Positions 5,568 through 8,500 of a stretch of DNA of 8,500 nucleotides are shown piece after piece. The stretch is from Bacteroidota bacterium. GTDB lineage: Bacteria; Bacteroidota; Bacteroidia; Bacteroidales; B18-G4. The stretch lies in the NCBI GenBank assembly GCA_030635045.1, contig DAOVZP010000047.1, positions 1 to 8,500 of the forward strand. The letters run 5' to 3'. The translations under genes were made by a program, and so were the position numbers. Positions within the stretch are counted from its first letter, which is position 1. Every line of letters starts with the position of its first letter. The notes beneath the pieces were generated by a model. It was not told the origin of the DNA. It ran no database searches and saw only the letters and a program-made list of their open reading frames with translations.

Positions 5568-7752
5568 CAGACAGGAATTTAATACGCATCATACGGATCT
5601 CATCTTCAGAGAACTCTTCCTCACCAAGCTCCTCAAGGGCCTCTTCAATAGAATCAGATTCGGCTTCACCGAAGTAGTCATATATTTCTTCCTGGTGATA
5701 TTCGTCGACATGTTCACTGATATAATAGTTGATATCGATCTTTGTTCCTGAGGTAACAATGCGTTCGATCTCATCGAGGAGCTGGCTCAGGCTGAGGCTT
5801 TTTGCACCGGCCAGGTCGTCGAGGGAGATCTTCCGGTCAATGTTGGTGATGATAAAGACTTTAAGTCCTGACTTATTCACTACCGACTTCACCACCATGT
5901 CGTTTGGCCTGATAATTTCGTTCTCTTCTACATATAGTGCTATCAGATCCAGGAATGGCTTTCCATATTTTTGGGCTTTTCCGGCCCCAACACCCGTAAT
6001 ATGCTGCAGTTCATCTTCTTTTATTGGATACTGGATGGCCATGTCCTCAAGGGAAGGATCCTGGAAGATGACGAAGGGAGGCAGGTTTTCTTTCTTTGAC
6101 ATGTCCTTCCTTAAGTCTTTGAGCATTGCGAATAAGGTCTTATCGGCAGTACTGATCTTGTGGCTGTCAGCAAATGCTTCATCTCCATCATTCTCAAAGT
6201 CATGATCCTGGGCAAGCATAATGGAATAAGGTTTCTCAATGAAATCCTTACCTCCCTGGCTGATCTTCAGGAGGCCATAATTGTCAATATCCTTAATGAG
6301 CATCTTTCTTATCAGGGCCTGCTTGATAACAGCATTCCAGTATTTTTCATCCTGGTCGGCGCCTTTTCCGTAAATGTCAAGCTGGTTGTGCTTGTATGAT
6401 TTAACGGCAGCAGTGTTCTTCCCGATCAGCACATGTACAATATGTTTGGCTTTGAACAGCTGGTTCATAGACACTATAGCCTCAAGCACGGTTTTAACAT
6501 CATGACTGGCCTCTATTTTTTTCTTGGGGTGCAGGCAATTGTCACATTCATCGCAGCTTTCCTTTTCGTATGATTCCCCAAAATAATGTAGCAGCAATTT
6601 ATGCCGGCAGACGGCAGACTCTGCGTAGGATACAGTTTCCTGAAGCAGTTCTTTGGCGATCTCCTGTTCTGCAACCGGCTTTCCTTTCATGAACTTTTCC
6701 AACTTCACAATGTCGTCGTAGCTGTAAAATGCGATACAGTTCCCTTCACCATCATCCCGCCCGGCCCTTCCGGTTTCCTGGTAATAACTTTCTATGCTCT
6801 TCGGGATGTCGTGGTGAATGACAAACCTGACATCCGGTTTATCTATTCCCATGCCAAAGGCAATGGTGGCCACGATAACATCCATCTCCTCCATCAGGAA
6901 TTTGTCCTGGTTGGTTTTTCTTGTGATCGAATCAAGGCCGGCATGGTAGGGCAGGGCTTTGATGCCGTTCACCTGAAGGGCATTAGCCAGCTCTTCCACT
7001 TTCTTTCTGCTCAGGCAGTATACGATGCCGGATTTGCCTAAATGGTTCTTGATATAGCGGATAATGTCAGGGATCACATTCTTTGTTTTGGGCCTGATCT
7101 CGTAATACAGGTTAGGCCTGTCGAAGGATGACATAAAGACCGCGGCATCGAGGATCTCGAGGTTTTTCTGGATATCATGCTGTACCTTTGGCGTAGCTGT
7201 TGCTGTAAGCGCCATGACCGGAACCTTTTGCCCTATAGTGTTGATGATGGGCCGCAGCCTTCTGTATTCCGGCCTGAAATCATGTCCCCATTCCGAAATA
7301 CAATGCGCCTCGTCAATGGCATAAAAGGAAATCTTGATGGTTTTGAGGAACTCGATATTATCTTCCTTGGTGAGTGATTCCGGTGCTACATACAACAGCT
7401 TGGTCTTTTTCTCCACCAGATCAGTTCTAACCTGGGTCAATTCAGCCTTCGAAAGGGAGGAGTTCATTACATGTGCAATGCCTTCTTCGGCACCAAAGTT
7501 CCTGATGGTATCAACCTGGTTCTTCATCAAGGCGATAAGGGGGGATATTATTATTGCAGTGCCGTCAGAGATCAGGGCAGGCAGTTGATAACACATGGAC
7601 TTGCCTCCACCTGTTGGCATAATTACAAATGTATCCTTCCCATCAAGGACAGTTTCAATAATTGCTTCCTGATTTCCTTTGAAGCTGTCAAACCCGAAAA
7701 TCTTCTTCAACAATCCGTGCAGTGAGTTCTCCATAGTCTCAGCCATATTCAT
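5554..7752 (-). CDS. recQ: ATP-dependent DNA helicase RecQ
   Basis: A 3'-5' superfamily 2 DNA helicase for recombination and repair of stalled forks. Numbered from the ATG at 7752 (732 residues), the helicase motifs are all visible: FKGNQ (motif 0), PTGGGKS (Walker A, 46-52), SPLIALMKNQV (Ia), DEAH (147-150) followed by the aromatic-rich loop CISEWGHDFRPEYRRL, TATATP (III), and IAFGMGIDKPDVRFV with QETGRAGR (V-VI). Four cysteines (C382, C400, C403, C406; CDECDNC) form the zinc site. An RQC winged helix (about 418-500) and an HRDC domain (about 534-609, with ITGVGAGKAQKYG) follow. A further 120-residue extension, with a helix-turn-helix-like segment (ISLDDLAGAKSLSLSQLLDEI) and an acidic tail, exceeds the E. 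coli length (about 610) but is common in this phylum. A TTG at 7755 and an ATG at 7746 are alternative starts. The 3' end overlaps the DUF4296 gene. Confidence 0.95.
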   Translation of the reverse strand: MNMAETMENSLHGLLKKIFGFDSFKGNQEAIIETVLDGKDTFVIMPTGGGKSMCYQLPALISDGTAIIISPLIALMKNQVDTIRNFGAEEGIAHVMNSSLSKAELTQVRTDLVEKKTKLLYVAPESLTKEDNIEFLKTIKISFYAIDEAHCISEWGHDFRPEYRRLRPIINTIGQKVPVMALTATATPKVQHDIQKNLEILDAAVFMSSFDRPNLYYEIRPKTKNVIPDIIRYIKNHLGKSGIVYCLSRKKVEELANALQVNGIKALPYHAGLDSITRKTNQDKFLMEEMDVIVATIAFGMGIDKPDVRFVIHHDIPKSIESYYQETGRAGRDDGEGNCIAFYSYDDIVKLEKFMKGKPVAEQEIAKELLQETVSYAESAVCRHKLLLHYFGESYEKESCDECDNCLHPKKKIEASHDVKTVLEAIVSMNQLFKAKHIVHVLIGKNTAAVKSYKHNQLDIYGKGADQDEKYWNAVIKQALIRKMLIKDIDNYGLLKISQGGKDFIEKPYSIMLAQDHDFENDGDEAFADSHKISTADKTLFAMLKDLRKDMSKKENLPPFVIFQDPSLEDMAIQYPIKEDELQHITGVGAGKAQKYGKPFLDLIALYVEENEIIRPNDMVVKSVVNKSGLKVFIITNIDRKISLDDLAGAKSLSLSQLLDEIERIVTSGTKIDINYYISEHVDEYHQEEIYDYFGEAESDSIEEALEELGEEEFSEDEIRMMRIKFLSDVGN

Positions 7753-7769
7753 CAAAACTTAAAAATCAA

Positions 7770-7777
7770 TATCTTTG
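7770..7777 (+). promoter_or_regulatory. -7-like element upstream of kdsD
   Basis: TATCTTTG on the + strand matches TAnnTTTG exactly. The expected -33 position (7747-7750, ATTC) is poor and the element lies about 150 bases before the proposed kdsD start, which would give a leader of about 145 bases containing the AT-rich hairpin. No better + strand candidate was seen closer to the gene. Confidence 0.3.
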
Positions 7778-7790
7778 TAGGGCCAGAGTA

Positions 7791-7811
7791 AAAATTATCA
7801 GGAATAATTTT
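7791..7811. repeat. AT-rich perfect inverted repeat in the recQ/kdsD divergent region
   Basis: AAAATTAT (7791-7798) and ATAATTTT (7804-7811) are perfect 8-bp complements around a CAGGA loop. It lies 38 bases upstream of the recQ ATG and 116 bases upstream of the kdsD start, in a 175-base intergenic region rich in A and T. It could be an operator or a weak RNA hairpin in either leader; with this base composition chance is also possible. Confidence 0.4.
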
Positions 7812-7878
7812 CGTTATAATTAAGCTGGAAAAGGGCATCATTTTTTGATTAAGTTTAAGAACTTTATTCCCGTTAAAA

Positions 7879-7909
7879 CAAATATAAGCAAAAAACCTAT
7901 TTTTTGAAA
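7879..7909 (-). promoter_or_regulatory. Candidate recQ promoter
   Basis: On the - strand, TTTC (7909-7906), 19 bases, then TATATTTG (7886-7879) match the Bacteroidota consensus TTTG-N19-TAnnTTTG in 3/4 and all defined positions respectively. Transcription would begin near 7872, giving a leader of about 120 bases that includes the inverted repeat at 7791-7811. The region is AT-rich, so a chance match is possible. Confidence 0.4.
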
Positions 7910-7927
7910 CAAAAAAATATTAAAAAA

Positions 7928-8500
7928 GTGTTAATAAAATCATCAGAAGAGATTCAAAGCATTGCAATATCAACCATTGATAATGAGCTTTCTGCAGTTT
8001 CAGGCCTGAAAACTTCCATTAATATTGATTTTGTGCACTGCGTTGAACGCATCATTCAATCGGATGGAAGGGTGATCCTGACAGGTATCGGAAAGAGTGC
8101 AAATATTGCCCGTAAGATCGTTTCCACCTTAAATTCAACCGGAACACCGGCTATTTTCATGCATGCGGCAGATGCAGTGCATGGTGATCTGGGCATTATC
8201 CGTGAAGACGATATTATCGTATGTATGTCGAAAAGCGGGGAAACACCTGAAATAAAAGTTTTGGTACCCCTGCTGAAAAGCAGGAAGAACTTTTTGATCG
8301 CTATGGTTGGAAATAATTCGTCATACCTTGCAAAACATGCTGACCTGGTACTGGATACCACGGTTGAGAAAGAGGCATGCCCGAATAATCTTGTTCCAAC
8401 TGCCAGCACCACCGCACAATTGGTGATGGGCGATGCCCTCGCCATGGCTTTATTATCATGCCGGGGCTTTACCCCTGAGGATTTTGCACGTTTCCATCCC
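7928..8500 (+). CDS. kdsD: Arabinose-5-phosphate isomerase KdsD (KpsF/GutQ family), N-terminal part (3' truncated)
   Basis: Interconverts D-ribulose 5-phosphate and D-arabinose 5-phosphate in the cytosol, the entry to Kdo synthesis for lipopolysaccharide. The 191 visible codons cover the SIS domain: LTGIGKSANIARKIVSTLNS, TGTPAIFMHAADAVHGDLG, MSKSGETPEI, KEACPNNLVPTASTTAQLVM followed by GDALAMALL, and RGFTPEDFARFHP at the window edge. K56, E108, E149 and H190 align with the E. coli KdsD active-site residues K59, E111, E152 and H193 at a constant offset of three. The paired CBS domains expected next lie outside the window. The open frame (back to a stop at 7874-7876) contains no ATG before the domain. 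GTG at 7928 gives VLIKSSEEIQSIA, which fits family N-termini and the constant offset; TTG at 7904 is an alternative adding eight residues. It is divergent from recQ. Confidence 0.93.
   Translation, partial: MLIKSSEEIQSIAISTIDNELSAVSGLKTSINIDFVHCVERIIQSDGRVILTGIGKSANIARKIVSTLNSTGTPAIFMHAADAVHGDLGIIREDDIIVCMSKSGETPEIKVLVPLLKSRKNFLIAMVGNNSSYLAKHADLVLDTTVEKEACPNNLVPTASTTAQLVMGDALAMALLSCRGFTPEDFARFHP

Noticed and set aside
5729..6205. 158-codon + strand open frame opposite recQ
   Set aside because: It lies entirely antisense to well-conserved recQ sequence (the HRDC domain and the start of the C-terminal extension), and its translation has no recognisable domain. It is a shadow of the helicase codons.
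7753..7755. TTG at 7755 as the recQ start
   Set aside because: An ATG follows immediately at 7752 and another at 7746; there is no reason to prefer TTG.
8056..8445. 129-codon - strand open frame
   Set aside because: It is antisense to the conserved SIS domain of kdsD, which has all active-site residues on the + strand.
1..8500. Mobile elements, CRISPR arrays, tRNA/rRNA, phage or defence genes
   Set aside because: No transposase, integrase, regularly spaced repeats, tRNA-like cloverleaf or defence domains were seen on either strand.

Overview
The window looks like ordinary chromosomal DNA from a member of the Bacteroidota, probably a free-living or environmental lineage that has a type IX secretion system (T9SS). 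Three things point there. One protein carries a C-terminal type A sorting domain (YPNP ... GGTYFIRL) together with a PorV/PorQ-family barrel gene. There is a DUF4296-type lipoprotein and a RecQ with the long C-terminal extension common in this phylum. Several genes are preceded by -7 elements of the TAnnTTTG type used by the Bacteroidota primary sigma factor, with few convincing Shine-Dalgarno sites.

Layout, left to right. The 3' part of an SGNH-hydrolase-like gene (+, 1-416) runs in from outside and converges on a 60-residue zinc-ribbon protein gene (-, 487-669); a 9-bp inverted repeat lies between them. A small PKD-domain lipoprotein (-, 822-1187) is divergent from a + strand run: PorV/PorQ-family barrel (1372-2436), deoxyribose-phosphate aldolase deoC (2478-3317), a secreted TlpA-like thioredoxin with a T9SS sorting domain (3371-4162), a small polytopic membrane protein (4199-4711) and a small lipoprotein two bases after it (4714-5133). 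This run converges on a - strand pair: recQ helicase (5554-7752) overlapping by 14 bases a DUF4296 lipoprotein (5178-5567). Divergent from recQ is kdsD, arabinose-5-phosphate isomerase (+, from 7928 and running off the right end), whose ATG-less start appears to have hidden it from simple ORF calling.

How the genes work together. Most of the window is unrelated housekeeping: deoxynucleoside catabolism (deoC), DNA repair (recQ) and the first committed step towards Kdo for lipopolysaccharide (kdsD). The remaining genes are cell-envelope products: three lipoproteins, one outer-membrane barrel, one surface-targeted oxidoreductase and one inner-membrane protein. The barrel and the sorting-domain protein may belong to the same export route, but the barrel is a family-level match and not demonstrably PorV itself.

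I found no mobile element, CRISPR array, tRNA, rRNA or defence locus, and no convincing new multi-gene system. The items most worth a second look are the zinc-ribbon miniprotein, the tightly coupled membrane protein/lipoprotein pair of unknown function, a perfect 22-bp palindrome inside deoC, and the AT-rich hairpin in the recQ/kdsD divergent region.
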